From JAFEDN01 sp963832945 (GTDB lineage: Bacteria; Pseudomonadota; Gammaproteobacteria; Coxiellales; Coxiellaceae): DNA of 64,000 nucleotides. Shown here piece by piece: positions 8,680-18,035 of this stretch. The stretch lies in the NCBI GenBank assembly GCA_963832945.1, contig CAWHVV010000007.1, positions 124,001-188,000 of the forward strand, in the 5' to 3' direction. The notes under the pieces were generated by a model. That model was not told where the DNA came from. It did not search any database and saw only the letters and a program-made list of their open reading frames with translations. The position numbers and the translations under genes are program-made. Positions within the stretch are counted from its first letter, which is position 1. Each line of letters begins with the position of its first letter.

Positions 8680-9056
8680 TAAGAATTTCTTACCAAAAGT
8701 CCAGCACGATATTAATAAAACAGCAATTCCCGCTGGGTACAGCGGCAATTGCTTCCTATTTATATCCTGCGCTCGGCGGAGCCCATGCTCGGAATGAAGG
8801 GGAAGACGCTCCGCTCTCTCCCCCTTCTGATCCCCCATCGGGCAGAGAATTTTCTGCGAAAATTATTTTTCTTTATGAAAAATTACTCCAATATTTCATA
8901 TACTTAAATTCACTTTATTCTCAGCGGGAATTGCTGTTAATAAAATATCAAAAGATTTATAAAGATTAATATACTCTATTAATTTAATATTATTTTAATA
9001 ATTAATGCATATTATATGGAAAGTGATCAATCCGTAACCCATAGAAGAGAAGAACA
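8680..9056 (+). promoter_or_regulatory. Upstream block of first paralogue, split by an inserted element
   Basis: The sequence before the first tandem paralogue matches the two inter-gene spacers of the array. The part AAGAATTTCTTACC to CGATATT lies at 8680-8712. The AT-rich part (ATTAATTTAATATTATT, then a TATATT-type -10 candidate region, ATCAATCCGTAACC and a weak GAAGAGAAGAA ribosome site) lies at about 8960-9056. Between them sits the 216-bp inverted-repeat element. The AT-rich part holds a TTAATATT motif that resembles a PmrA half-site of Legionellales effector promoters, but the second half-site is not convincing. Confidence 0.45.
8721..8936. mobile_element. Inverted-repeat element, copy 3, full length
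   Basis: The best-preserved copy, 216 bp. It has perfect 15-bp terminal inverted repeats, CAGCAATTCCCGCTG at 8721-8735 and its complement at 8922-8936. The flanks are the 9-bp direct repeat TTAATAAAA at 8712-8720 and 8937-8945. Just inside the left end is CAGCGGCAATTGC, which can pair back with the end to form a hairpin. A roughly 60-bp AT-rich segment precedes the right end. The uninterrupted site can be reconstructed from the matching spacers at 11740-11877 and 14555-14692, which lack the element. Confidence 0.92.
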
Positions 9057-11723
9057 ATGAGCAGACTAGATGACAATAAAATAGACGCCGGCCCGATGAT
9101 AACTTATCCCGTCCTTTCAGCGGATGATTTCAAGAATTTTGAGTTTCAGGAACGAGCTCTTCAATTTTTATCGATTTCAATTATAGAGAATCTGGCATTG
9201 AGATATGCCATTTATTGTTCCCTCGAAAAAACAGCCGAGTCCAGCACATGGCATACATTCGCCGAAGCATCCCTCCCCACGAATGCGGGCCCCGAAGAAC
9301 AAGCCGGAATGGATGAACTGGTTGGTCGTGGAAATTGGGTGAAGCCTGAATCCAAGGCCTTAACGGGATTAGTCCATCAGGAAACTGAAGAACACTCTAA
9401 AAAATATTGCGTGAAAACGCAACAATGGAACATTTTAGACTGCATTAGCAATGGCCGGTTTAAATTGGGTTTTTCCTGTAGGTTTGACCCCATCAAAAAA
9501 AAATTCAGTATTATAGTTCGCAGCACCATGCAATATAGCATTCAAAAAATTGCAACACATGCCAAATATGCTTTTTATTATCATATGGACCAGCCCTTTG
9601 ATAAAGAGAATGAGGTATTTACCGAGAGGAAATATACATTACAGTTTCATATAGAGAGGGCTGCCGAGTTATTTATTATCAAAATTTTTGCAGCCGCTTT
9701 CACTCATGCTTTGAATCAATATCTTAAAAAAGATCACTCCCATTTAGTTCAAAAAGAATGGGTGGATTTGTCTGAAACTTATAATGAAAACTACACCCTG
9801 GAATATCATAACCTCTGGAAAATAATGCGTTTTGACAAACTTCTATTAGCACAGTACTATCAAAGAAATTTTTATATCAGTTCGAGTTTGAGAGAAGAAG
9901 AAGCCGGTGACTTCTGGCCCAAAGAGACTGATGCGGAAGTTGCCGCGATGTGTATTAAACTGTCGTTAGAACTTGGAATTTCTTTCAATCCTGATGAGAT
10001 ACCTAATGAATTTAAGCATCTTACTAAGAAAAGCGCATTACTACAAGCCTGTAGAAAAACAACCAAAGATGCTTTGATGTTAGTGATGCTTTTAATTGAA
10101 AATGGTGCGGTGGCTGGTCTTGCATCTTCGGAAATATTACAATTCGCAGAAAACAATCCCAATCCGGAAGTTTTCAATTATGTAAATACCATAAGGGAGC
10201 TGATATGGGGAATCAGAAACAATGATATACAAAGAATTAATACCCATCTTAATCCTAATGTGATCATGATTGACAGACCGATTTGCAATGGAATGACTCC
10301 TTTAGCTCTCTCTGTGGATAATATTGATTCTAGTTTTGTGACTACTCTGGCCGTACTTAAGGTGTTAGAAGAGAATAAAGAAGATTTTAGGTCTTCTAAA
10401 AAAGGATGTTATTTGAAATATCGATCGCCATTACAGGTGGCTGCGGACAAGAATAACTTTAGAAAACTCATTTTCCTGTTATGCCTGGGCCTCGATCCTG
10501 CGGATTTATCGCTCACCGATAAGCATGACATTAAAGGAATACCCGGAACCATTGTAATAAATTGGTCAAAACCGGATTGGGTGCGCGGCTTCCTCGACAA
10601 TTTAATTACAAATTCTATAAGTGTCGCCGAAGCAGGCCATAATCAAAGAAACCTGATATCGACTAAAGACGAGATAAAGTCTTTTCAAAAATTTAAAAAA
10701 ACCATTATTCATGCGAGAAAGATTGTAGAGTTAAAGGGTCATGCGCCTGAATGTTATTGGAAAGAAGTCGATTCTCTCATCCGTTGTGCACTATCCATTA
10801 AGGAATTACTTTTTGTAGAATCACCGGATACCCGTAGAGTATTTTTAAATACCCTGGATATGGTTTTTAAGGACATTATGATTCTTACTCCGGAAGTGGA
10901 CTTGCTGTTTTCTCCGCATGTCATATTTCCGGTCGCTGACGTCACTCCAGAGGACGAAAATTTATTCGATAAAGACATTTCCATTGCGCCAATGCCTTCC
11001 AGCCCTGGCTCAAATATAACGTCTTTATTTAATCTGAAAATTGAGAGAGAAGAAAAATCTGTTATCGATTTCAAGCTCATTAAGCCGGTAAATACAACAA
11101 TTTTACCCTCTCTTTCTATGACTCCAATTCCCGATCCTGATTCGAACTCAAGGTCTGTTTCTACTTCGATCTCTACTTTCCCATTGATATTTTCTGTTCC
11201 GCAAAATCATGCTCCCGTGTTACCTGCTCTGGTGCTGGTAAAAGGATTTAAAAGTCAGGGCATAAAACCTGAAAATTATTTCCTCAAGGCACTATTAATA
11301 GGGGATGGCAATCTGAAAAAAGAATTCCTGGAAACCGTGTCGAACACTCCGCAAGATCTGGGTCTAAAGGCCGAAATGATCTCTGTTAATAACCACACAT
11401 TCCAGATTTGCGATATCAATATAGAAAAATTAACAACATTAAAGACTGACGGATATTCTGTTATTCTATTTTTTGGTAATGACAGTAATTACTGGAAAGC
11501 GCGATTAAGAGATGAGCATAATTTACGCCAGGCTTATATTCCAAAATATTTGGATTCCGGTAAAGTAATCTTAACATTAGCGGACCCCAATAGTTCTGAC
11601 ACAATTCCTGAACCAATGGCAGTGGATACGACATGGCAGAAATATGCGTTTAATTTGTTATCTGCAATCTCGGTAACAGTTCCGATAAAGTCAAACCAAA
11701 ACAGTACAGTTTTAAATCCATAG
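9057..11723 (+). CDS. Ankyrin-like protein with degenerate Rab-like C-terminal domain, paralogue 1 (candidate secreted effector)
   Basis: I do not recognise a named family for the whole protein (888 residues). It has no signal peptide. The N-terminal 300 residues are a conserved unknown region. Ankyrin-like repeats follow at about 322-355 (SALLQACRKTTKDALMLVML) and 380-480 (GMTPLALSV, SPLQVAADKNNFRKLIFLL). A Pro/Ser/Thr-rich linker lies near 680-735. Residues about 740-874 follow the order of a Rab GTPase: FLKALLIGDGN where a P-loop would be, NNHTFQICD for the strand before switch II, YSVILFFGND. The GK[ST] of the P-loop and the DTAGQ motif are lost, so GTP binding is unlikely. It is the first of three tandem paralogues. 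The ankyrin plus Rab-like make-up suggests action inside a host cell, perhaps by type IV secretion; this is inference. Confidence 0.55.
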   Translation: MSRLDDNKIDAGPMITYPVLSADDFKNFEFQERALQFLSISIIENLALRYAIYCSLEKTAESSTWHTFAEASLPTNAGPEEQAGMDELVGRGNWVKPESKALTGLVHQETEEHSKKYCVKTQQWNILDCISNGRFKLGFSCRFDPIKKKFSIIVRSTMQYSIQKIATHAKYAFYYHMDQPFDKENEVFTERKYTLQFHIERAAELFIIKIFAAAFTHALNQYLKKDHSHLVQKEWVDLSETYNENYTLEYHNLWKIMRFDKLLLAQYYQRNFYISSSLREEEAGDFWPKETDAEVAAMCIKLSLELGISFNPDEIPNEFKHLTKKSALLQACRKTTKDALMLVMLLIENGAVAGLASSEILQFAENNPNPEVFNYVNTIRELIWGIRNNDIQRINTHLNPNVIMIDRPICNGMTPLALSVDNIDSSFVTTLAVLKVLEENKEDFRSSKKGCYLKYRSPLQVAADKNNFRKLIFLLCLGLDPADLSLTDKHDIKGIPGTIVINWSKPDWVRGFLDNLITNSISVAEAGHNQRNLISTKDEIKSFQKFKKTIIHARKIVELKGHAPECYWKEVDSLIRCALSIKELLFVESPDTRRVFLNTLDMVFKDIMILTPEVDLLFSPHVIFPVADVTPEDENLFDKDISIAPMPSSPGSNITSLFNLKIEREEKSVIDFKLIKPVNTTILPSLSMTPIPDPDSNSRSVSTSISTFPLIFSVPQNHAPVLPALVLVKGFKSQGIKPENYFLKALLIGDGNLKKEFLETVSNTPQDLGLKAEMISVNNHTFQICDINIEKLTTLKTDGYSVILFFGNDSNYWKARLRDEHNLRQAYIPKYLDSGKVILTLADPNSSDTIPEPMAVDTTWQKYAFNLLSAISVTVPIKSNQNSTVLNP

Positions 11724-11739
11724 CCTGACAGGAAACAGT

Positions 11740-11877
11740 GTAAGAATTTCTTACCAAAAATCCGGCACGATATTCAGAAATAGTGATTAATATATTCTAT
11801 TAATTTAATATTATTTGAATAATTAATTTATATTATATAAAAAGTAATCAATCCGTAACCAATAGAAGAGAAAAACA
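11740..11877 (+). promoter_or_regulatory. Repeated upstream block of paralogue 2
   Basis: The 154-base spacer between paralogues 1 and 2 carries the same block found before each paralogue: AAGAATTTCTTACC, GGCACGATATT, an AT-rich stretch with TTAATTTAATATT and TATATTATAT (-10 candidate), ATCAATCCGTAACC, and a GAAGAGAAAAA ribosome site just before the ATG. Its repetition suggests that each gene has its own promoter and that the duplicated unit was promoter plus gene. Confidence 0.5.
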
Positions 11878-14538
11878 ATGAGCAGACTAGAGGACAATAA
11901 AATAGACGCCGGCCCGATGATAACTTATCCCGTCCTTTCAGAGAATGATTTCCAGAATTTTAAGTTTCAGGAACGAGCTCTTCAATTTTTATCGATTTCA
12001 ATTGTAGAGAATAAGGCAATGAGATATGCCATTTATTGTCCCCTCGAAAAAACAGCCGAGTCCAGCATCTGGCATACATTTGCCGAAGCTTCCCTGCCCT
12101 CGAATGCGAGTCAGGAAGATAAAGTCGCCATGGATAAACTTGTTGGTATGGGGAATTGGGTGATGCCTGAAACCAAAGCTTTGACTGGGATAGTCCACCA
12201 GGAAGTCAAAGAACACTCTAAAATTTATTGCGTGCACACAGGACAACTGCAGCTTAAAATGTGCATTCAAAAAGGCCAGTTTGAATTGGGTTTTTCCTGT
12301 AATTTTAACCCCATTACAAACAAATTCATTATTGTATTCCGCAGCACTATGCAATATAGCGTTCAACAAATTGCGAAATATGCCAAATATGCTAATTATT
12401 ATTGGAACAACCCCTTTGATAAAGAGAATGAGGTATTTACCGGCAGGCAATATACATTACAATTTAATATAGAAAGGTCAGCCGAGTTATTTATCATCAA
12501 TATTTTTGCAGCCGCTTTCACTCATGCTTTGAATCAATACCTTGGAAAACATCACCGCAATTTAGTTCAAACAGAATGGGTGGATTTTCCTGAAACTTAT
12601 AAAGAAAACTACACTTTAATGTCTCATAATCAATGGCAAATAATGCGCTTTGACAAAGTTTTTTTGGCAAAGGCCTATCACAAAAATTTTTATATCAGTT
12701 CGAGTTTTAGCGACGAAAAACCCGGTGACTTCTGGCCCAAAGAGACTGATACGGAAGTTGCCGAGAACTGTATTAAAGCATCGTTAGAACTTGGAATTTC
12801 TTTCGATCCTGATCATGTACCTGATGAATTTAAGAATCTTACTAATAAAAACGCATTACTACAAGCCTGCAGAAAAACAACCAAAGATGCTCCGATGTTC
12901 GTTATGCTTTTAATTGAAAATGGTGTGGATATCCGTAAATATCCTTTAAATGTATTGAGATACGCAAAAAACAATCCTAATCCGGAAGTTCATATATATT
13001 TAAATACCATACATCAGCTTATTTTGGCAATCAAACACAATCATGAACAAAGTATTAAGACCTATCTTAATCCTGATGTGATTATGATTGACAGACCTAT
13101 TTGCAATGGAATGACTCCTCTAGCTCTCTCTGTGGATAATATTGGTTTAGGGGCTACTATGGCTGTAGTTAAAGTACTGGAAGATAATAAAATAGATTTT
13201 AGATCTTCTAAAAAAGGACGTTATTTCCGATATCGATCGCCATTACAGGTGGCCGCTGATAAGGATGATTTTGTAAAACTCATTTTTCTGTTATGCCTGG
13301 GTCTTGATCCCACGGATTTATCGCTCCATGATAATTACAAATTTAAAGGAACAGCCGGAATCGTTGTAAAAAACTGGTCAAAAACGAATTGGGTACGCTG
13401 CTTCCTCAACGATTTAATTACAAACTCGATCCGTGTCGCCAAAGCAGGTAATCAAAAAAAACTGATGTCGACAAAAGCCGAGTTCAAGTCTTTTCAAAAA
13501 TTTAAAAGAACCATTATTCATGCGAGAAAAATTGTAAATTTAGGGGGTCATGCGCCTGAATGTTATTGGAAAGAAGTCGATGCTCTCAATCGTTGTGCTT
13601 TATCCATGAAGGAATTACTGAGTAAAAAATCAGAAAATGCCCATCAAATGTTTTTAAATACCCTGTGGAAGGTTTTCGGGGGCATTGCGCTTCTTACTCC
13701 CGAAGTGGATTTGCTGTTTTCTCCCCATGTCATATTTCCGGTCGCTGAAGTCACTCCGGAGGACGAAAATTTATTTGATGAAGAAATTTACATTGAGCCA
13801 ATACCTTTCAACTTGGGCACAAGTATAGCCTCTTTATTTAATCTGAAAATTGAGAGAGAAGAAAAATCTGTTATCGATTTCAAGCTCGTTAAGCCGGTGA
13901 ATACAACAATTTTGCCCTCTCTTTCTATGACTCCAATTCCCGATCCTGATTCGAACTCAAGACCTGTCTCTACTTCGATCTCTACTCTCCCATTGATATT
14001 TTCTGTTCCGCGAAATCATGCTCCCGTGTTACCTGCTATGGTGCTGGTAAAAGGATTTAAAAGTCAGGAAAAAAAACCTGAAAATTATTTCCTCAAGGCA
14101 CTATTAATAGGAGATGGCAATTTGAAAAAAGAATTTCTAGAAACCGTGTCGGACAATCCGCAAAATCTGGGTGTAAAGTGCGAAATGATCTCTGTTAATA
14201 ACCACACATTCCAGATTTGCGATATCAATATAGAAAAATTAAGAACATTTTCGGGAAAGATTGACGAATATTCTGTTATTCTATTTTTTGGTAATGACAG
14301 TAATTACTGGAAAGAGCGATTTAGAGAGGAGCATAATTTACGCCATCCTTATATTCCACAATATTTGGATTCCGGTAAAGTAATCTTAACATTAGTGGAC
14401 CCCAATAGTTCTGACATAATTTTTGAACCAATGGCAGTGGATAAGACATGGCAGGAATATGCGTTTAATTTGTTATCTGCAATCTCGGTAAAAGTTCCGA
14501 CAAAGTCAAACCAAAACAGTACAGTTTTAAATCCATAG
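11878..14538 (+). CDS. Ankyrin-like protein with degenerate Rab-like C-terminal domain, paralogue 2
   Basis: 886 residues, collinear with paralogue 1. The N-terminal unknown region is followed by ankyrin-like segments (NALLQACRKTTKDAPMFVML; GMTPLALSV; SPLQVAADKDDFVKLIFLL). After a Pro/Ser/Thr linker nearly identical to that of paralogue 1 comes the Rab-like tail from about residue 736 (FLKALLIGDGN, NNHTFQICD, YSVILFFGND). P-loop and switch motifs are lost as in paralogue 1. The middle region is the most different from its neighbours (DIRKYPLNVLRYAKN). The first 213 residues are nearly identical to those of paralogue 3, which points to recent gene conversion. No signal peptide or membrane segment is seen. 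Confidence 0.55.
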   Translation: MSRLEDNKIDAGPMITYPVLSENDFQNFKFQERALQFLSISIVENKAMRYAIYCPLEKTAESSIWHTFAEASLPSNASQEDKVAMDKLVGMGNWVMPETKALTGIVHQEVKEHSKIYCVHTGQLQLKMCIQKGQFELGFSCNFNPITNKFIIVFRSTMQYSVQQIAKYAKYANYYWNNPFDKENEVFTGRQYTLQFNIERSAELFIINIFAAAFTHALNQYLGKHHRNLVQTEWVDFPETYKENYTLMSHNQWQIMRFDKVFLAKAYHKNFYISSSFSDEKPGDFWPKETDTEVAENCIKASLELGISFDPDHVPDEFKNLTNKNALLQACRKTTKDAPMFVMLLIENGVDIRKYPLNVLRYAKNNPNPEVHIYLNTIHQLILAIKHNHEQSIKTYLNPDVIMIDRPICNGMTPLALSVDNIGLGATMAVVKVLEDNKIDFRSSKKGRYFRYRSPLQVAADKDDFVKLIFLLCLGLDPTDLSLHDNYKFKGTAGIVVKNWSKTNWVRCFLNDLITNSIRVAKAGNQKKLMSTKAEFKSFQKFKRTIIHARKIVNLGGHAPECYWKEVDALNRCALSMKELLSKKSENAHQMFLNTLWKVFGGIALLTPEVDLLFSPHVIFPVAEVTPEDENLFDEEIYIEPIPFNLGTSIASLFNLKIEREEKSVIDFKLVKPVNTTILPSLSMTPIPDPDSNSRPVSTSISTLPLIFSVPRNHAPVLPAMVLVKGFKSQEKKPENYFLKALLIGDGNLKKEFLETVSDNPQNLGVKCEMISVNNHTFQICDINIEKLRTFSGKIDEYSVILFFGNDSNYWKERFREEHNLRHPYIPQYLDSGKVILTLVDPNSSDIIFEPMAVDKTWQEYAFNLLSAISVKVPTKSNQNSTVLNP

Positions 14539-14554
14539 CCTGACAGGAAACAGT

Positions 14555-14692
14555 GTAAGAATTTAAAGTCCAGCACGATTTTCAGAAATAGAGATTAATA
14601 TATTCTATTAATTTAATATTATATTAATAATTAATCCATATCATATAAAAATAAAAAAGTTATCAATCCGTAACCAATATAAGAGAAGAACA
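14555..14692 (+). promoter_or_regulatory. Repeated upstream block of paralogue 3
   Basis: The 154-base spacer between paralogues 2 and 3 repeats the same layout: CCAGCACGAT, an AT-rich part with TTAATTTAATATTA, ATCAATCCGTAACC, and an AAGAGAAGAAC ribosome site before the ATG. It lacks the AAGAATTTCTTACC part in full and has a small AAAATAAA insertion compared with the other two. Confidence 0.45.
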
Positions 14693-17377
14693 ATGAGCAG
14701 AGCAGACAATAAAACAGACGCCGGCCCGATGATAACTTATCCCGTCCTTTCAGAGAATGATTTCCAGAATTTTAAGTTTCAGGAACGAGCTCTTCAATTT
14801 TTATCGATTTCAATTGTACAGAATAAGGCAATGAGATATGCCATTTATTGTCCCCTCGAAAAAACAGCCGAGTCCAGCATCTGGCATACATTTGCCGAAG
14901 CTTCCCTGCCCACAAATGCGAGTCAGGAAGATAAAGTCGCCATGGATAAACTTGTTGGTATGGGGAATTGGGTGATGCCTGAAACCAAAGCTTTGACTGG
15001 GATAGTCCACCAGGAAGTCAAAGAACACTCTAAAATTTATTGCGGGCACACAGGACAACTGCAGCTTAAAATGTGCATTCAAAAAGGCCAGTTTGAATTG
15101 GGTTTTTCCTGTAATTTTAACCCCATTACAAACAAATTCTTTATTATATTCCGCAGCACTATGCAATATAGCGTTCAACAAATTGCGAAATATGCCAAAT
15201 ATGCTAATTATTATTGGAACAACCCCTTTGATAAAGAGAATGAGGTATTTACCGGCAGGCAATATACATTACAATTTAATATAGAAAGGTCAGCCGAGTT
15301 ATTTATCATCAATATTTTTGCAGCCGCTTTCACCAGGGCTCTGAATCAATATCTTAAAAAAGATCATTCCCATTTAGTTCAAAAGGAATGGGTCGATTTG
15401 CCTAAAACTTATGAAGAAAACTACACCCTAATGAATCATGAAATCTGGCAAATAATGCGTTTTGACAAAATGCTATTAGCACTGGCCTATCATAGAAATC
15501 TTTATATCAGTTCGAGTATGAGAGACGAAGAAGCCGGTGACTTCTGGCCCAAAGAGACTGATGCGGAAGTTGCCGCGATGTGTATTAAACTGTCGTTAGA
15601 ACTTGGAATTTTTTTCAATCCTGATGGTATACCTTGTGATTTAATGAAGCTTACTAAGAAAAGCGCATTACTACAAGCCTGTAGAAAAACAACCAAAGAT
15701 GCTTTGATGTTAGTGATGCTTTTAATTGAAAATGGTGCGGATAGCACGGCATCTTTGGAAATATTACAATTCGCAGAAAACAATCCCAATCCGGAAGTTT
15801 TCAAATATGTAAATACTATCAGGAAGCTTATACTGGCAATCAGCGCCAATGATATACAAAGAATTAATACCTATCTTAACCCTGATGTGATCATGATTGA
15901 CAGACCGATTTACGATGGAATGACTCCTTTAGCTCTGGCTGTAAATACTATTGATTCTAGTTTTGTGGCTACTCTGGCCGTACTTAAGGTGTTAGAAGAG
16001 AATAAAGAAGATTTTAGGTCTTCTAAAAAAGGACGTTATTTGAAATATCGATCGCCATTACAGGTGGCTGCGGACAAGAATAACTTTAGAAAACTCATTT
16101 TCCTGTTATGCCTGGGCCTCGATCCTACGGATTTATCGCTCACCGATAATCATGACATTAAAGGAATACCCGGAACCATTGTAATAAATTGGTCAAAACC
16201 GGATTGGGTGCGCGGCTTCCTCGACAATTTAATTAGAGATTCTATAAGTGTCGCCAAAGCAGGCCATAATCAAAGAAACCTGATATCGACTAAAGACGAA
16301 ATAAAGTCTTTTAAAAAATTTAAAAAAACCATTATTCATGCGAGAAAGATTGTAAAGTTAAAGGATCATGCGCCTGAATGTTATTGGAAAGAAGTCGATT
16401 CTCTCATCCGTTGTGCACTATCCATTAAGGAATTACTGTTTGTAAAATCATCGAATACCCGTAAAATATTTGAAAATACCCTGGATATGGCTTTTATGGA
16501 CATTATGCTTCTTACTCCCGGAGTGGACTTGCTGTTTTCTCCGCATGTCATATTTCCGGTCGCTGACGTCACTCCAGAGGACGAAAATTTATTCGATAAA
16601 GAAATTTACATTGCGCCAATGCCTTCCAGCCTCGGCTCAAGTATAGCCTCTTTATTTACTCTGAAAATTGGGAAAGAAGAAAAACCTGTTGTAGATACTA
16701 AGCCCGTTAAGCCGGTAAATACAACAATTTTACCGCCTCTTTCTATGACTCCAATTCCCGATCCGGCTTCGAACTCAAGGCCTGTCTCTACTTCGATCTC
16801 TACTCTCCCATTGATATTTTCTGTTCCGCAAAATCAGGCTCCTGTGTTACCTACTCTTGTGCTGGTAAGCGGATTTAAAGCTGAGGACAGTAAACCTGAT
16901 AATTATTTCCTCAGGGCATTATTAATGGGAGATGCCGATTTGAAAAATGAATTTCTACAAATCGTGTCTGGCAATTCGAATAATCAAAATTTTATGACCA
17001 CAGTGGGTGCACATTGTGAAAAGGTCTCTGTTAATAACCACACATTCCAGATTTGGGATGGCAATATAGAAAGATTCAGAACAATTTCGAAAAATATGAT
17101 TGCCGGATATTCTGTTATTCTATTTTTTGGTAATGACAGTAATCACTGGAGGATGCAATTTAGAGATCAGCGTAATTTACGCCTGGCTTATATTCCAAAA
17201 TATTTGGATTCCGGTGAAGTAATCTTAAAATTACTAGACCCCACTAGTTCTGTTGAAATTCCTGCACCAATGGCTGTGGATACGACATGGCAGATATATG
17301 CGTCTAATTTGTTATCTGCCATCTCGGTAAAAATTCCGACAAGATCAAGCCAAAACAGTAAAGTTTTTAGAACATAG
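14693..17377 (+). CDS. Ankyrin-like protein with degenerate Rab-like C-terminal domain, paralogue 3 (mosaic)
   Basis: 894 residues. The Rab resemblance is clearest here. Residues about 737-879 read FLRALLMGDAD (P-loop position), TTVG (switch I-like), VNNHTFQIWD, then ERFRTIS, then GYSVILFFGND. This is the order and spacing of a Rab domain, but GDADLKNE replaces the GDxGVGK[ST] P-loop and WDGNIERF replaces WDTAGQERF. Guanine-nucleotide binding is therefore doubtful. Ankyrin-like repeats lie at about 320-350 and 376-490. Residues 1-213 follow paralogue 2 almost exactly, while about 214-660 follow paralogue 1, so the gene is a mosaic with a junction near 15335-15355. The tail is the most diverged of the three. 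Cellular role unknown; a pseudo-GTPase host-directed effector is a reasonable guess. Confidence 0.55.
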   Translation: MSRADNKTDAGPMITYPVLSENDFQNFKFQERALQFLSISIVQNKAMRYAIYCPLEKTAESSIWHTFAEASLPTNASQEDKVAMDKLVGMGNWVMPETKALTGIVHQEVKEHSKIYCGHTGQLQLKMCIQKGQFELGFSCNFNPITNKFFIIFRSTMQYSVQQIAKYAKYANYYWNNPFDKENEVFTGRQYTLQFNIERSAELFIINIFAAAFTRALNQYLKKDHSHLVQKEWVDLPKTYEENYTLMNHEIWQIMRFDKMLLALAYHRNLYISSSMRDEEAGDFWPKETDAEVAAMCIKLSLELGIFFNPDGIPCDLMKLTKKSALLQACRKTTKDALMLVMLLIENGADSTASLEILQFAENNPNPEVFKYVNTIRKLILAISANDIQRINTYLNPDVIMIDRPIYDGMTPLALAVNTIDSSFVATLAVLKVLEENKEDFRSSKKGRYLKYRSPLQVAADKNNFRKLIFLLCLGLDPTDLSLTDNHDIKGIPGTIVINWSKPDWVRGFLDNLIRDSISVAKAGHNQRNLISTKDEIKSFKKFKKTIIHARKIVKLKDHAPECYWKEVDSLIRCALSIKELLFVKSSNTRKIFENTLDMAFMDIMLLTPGVDLLFSPHVIFPVADVTPEDENLFDKEIYIAPMPSSLGSSIASLFTLKIGKEEKPVVDTKPVKPVNTTILPPLSMTPIPDPASNSRPVSTSISTLPLIFSVPQNQAPVLPTLVLVSGFKAEDSKPDNYFLRALLMGDADLKNEFLQIVSGNSNNQNFMTTVGAHCEKVSVNNHTFQIWDGNIERFRTISKNMIAGYSVILFFGNDSNHWRMQFRDQRNLRLAYIPKYLDSGEVILKLLDPTSSVEIPAPMAVDTTWQIYASNLLSAISVKIPTRSSQNSKVFRT

Positions 17378-17501
17378 CCTGCCATGAAACAGATTGGAAA
17401 TTGAGGGGGGACATTCTATTACCCAGGGGTGTCCCATTATAATTTGCATATATAATTTAAGAGGCCGCTATCAAAAGCAAATTACCCATACACTGCTGGT
17501 T

Positions 17502-17650
17502 GCCGGAATCATCGGTTGAGGCAAAATCCGGAGGAGCCGGGTTGCCCGGCCGCCGTAAACCCATCCATGGGGGCTGCGATCGCGACATCCTGTCGCTCAC
17601 GCCCGGTCAACCCGGCTCCTCCGGATTTTGCCTCAACCGATGACTCCGGC
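17502..17650. repeat. Long perfect hairpin in left arm of the ISAs1-like element
   Basis: Bases 17509-17544 pair without mismatch with 17608-17643 (36 bp), enclosing a 63-base loop. One mismatch then separates a further 6-bp pairing (GCCGGA with TCCGGC). The loop is base-for-base the reverse complement of the loop at 18079-18141, but the stems differ at seven pairs, all compensated. Confidence 0.9.
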
Positions 17651-17718
17651 ACCCTGATGCGGATTCATTGCCTGTCGTGATTTTTTTTTGCTTTTTCCTT
17701 TAAGCCATGCTTTGCCAA

Positions 17719-17892
17719 TCATCCACCCTGTCCAAAACTTTCCATCAGGATACTATTCAAAGTCCTGTCACCCCATCCTGCTTTTTTCCTGAGTCCTTTA
17801 ATACTGATGTCTTTAAATTTTTTCCGGTCTATACGTGGATCTTCCAGCTCACTAAAACAACGGATAAATGAATTTGGCGATACTTCCTGCAT
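17719..17892 (-). pseudogene. Internally deleted ISAs1-family transposase remnant
   Basis: A 57-codon open frame reads MQEVSPNSFIRCFSELEDPR at its start, which resembles the N-terminus of ISAs1 transposases (F-E-L-DPR motif). It then passes directly to SIKGLRKKAGWGDRTLNSIL, which resembles the C-terminus of the same family (KRKKAGWDDDYLLKVL type). About 300 residues between, including the DDE catalytic core, are missing, yet the two ends are still in the same frame. No activity is possible. The similarity is judged by eye. Confidence 0.6.
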
Positions 17893-18035
17893 CGGCTAAT
17901 CCTGTTAAAAATAAAAGATCATACCTGTCAATCTCTCATCCGTAAATTTTTAACAGCGTCTTTAATTTAACAAAGCACCGGCCTAAAGGAAAAATCAAAA
18001 ATAAATCACGACAGGCAATGAACCCGAATCAGGGT

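Noticed and set aside
9000..9056. A full PmrA box upstream of the paralogues
   Set aside because: TTAAT motifs occur but not as the spaced direct repeat expected; in such AT-rich DNA a half-site is weak evidence.
11998..15284. Paired identical open frames on both strands inside paralogues 2 and 3 (about 150 residues minus, 63 residues plus)
   Set aside because: They are repeated only because the parent genes are near-identical in this part; no independent coding signal.
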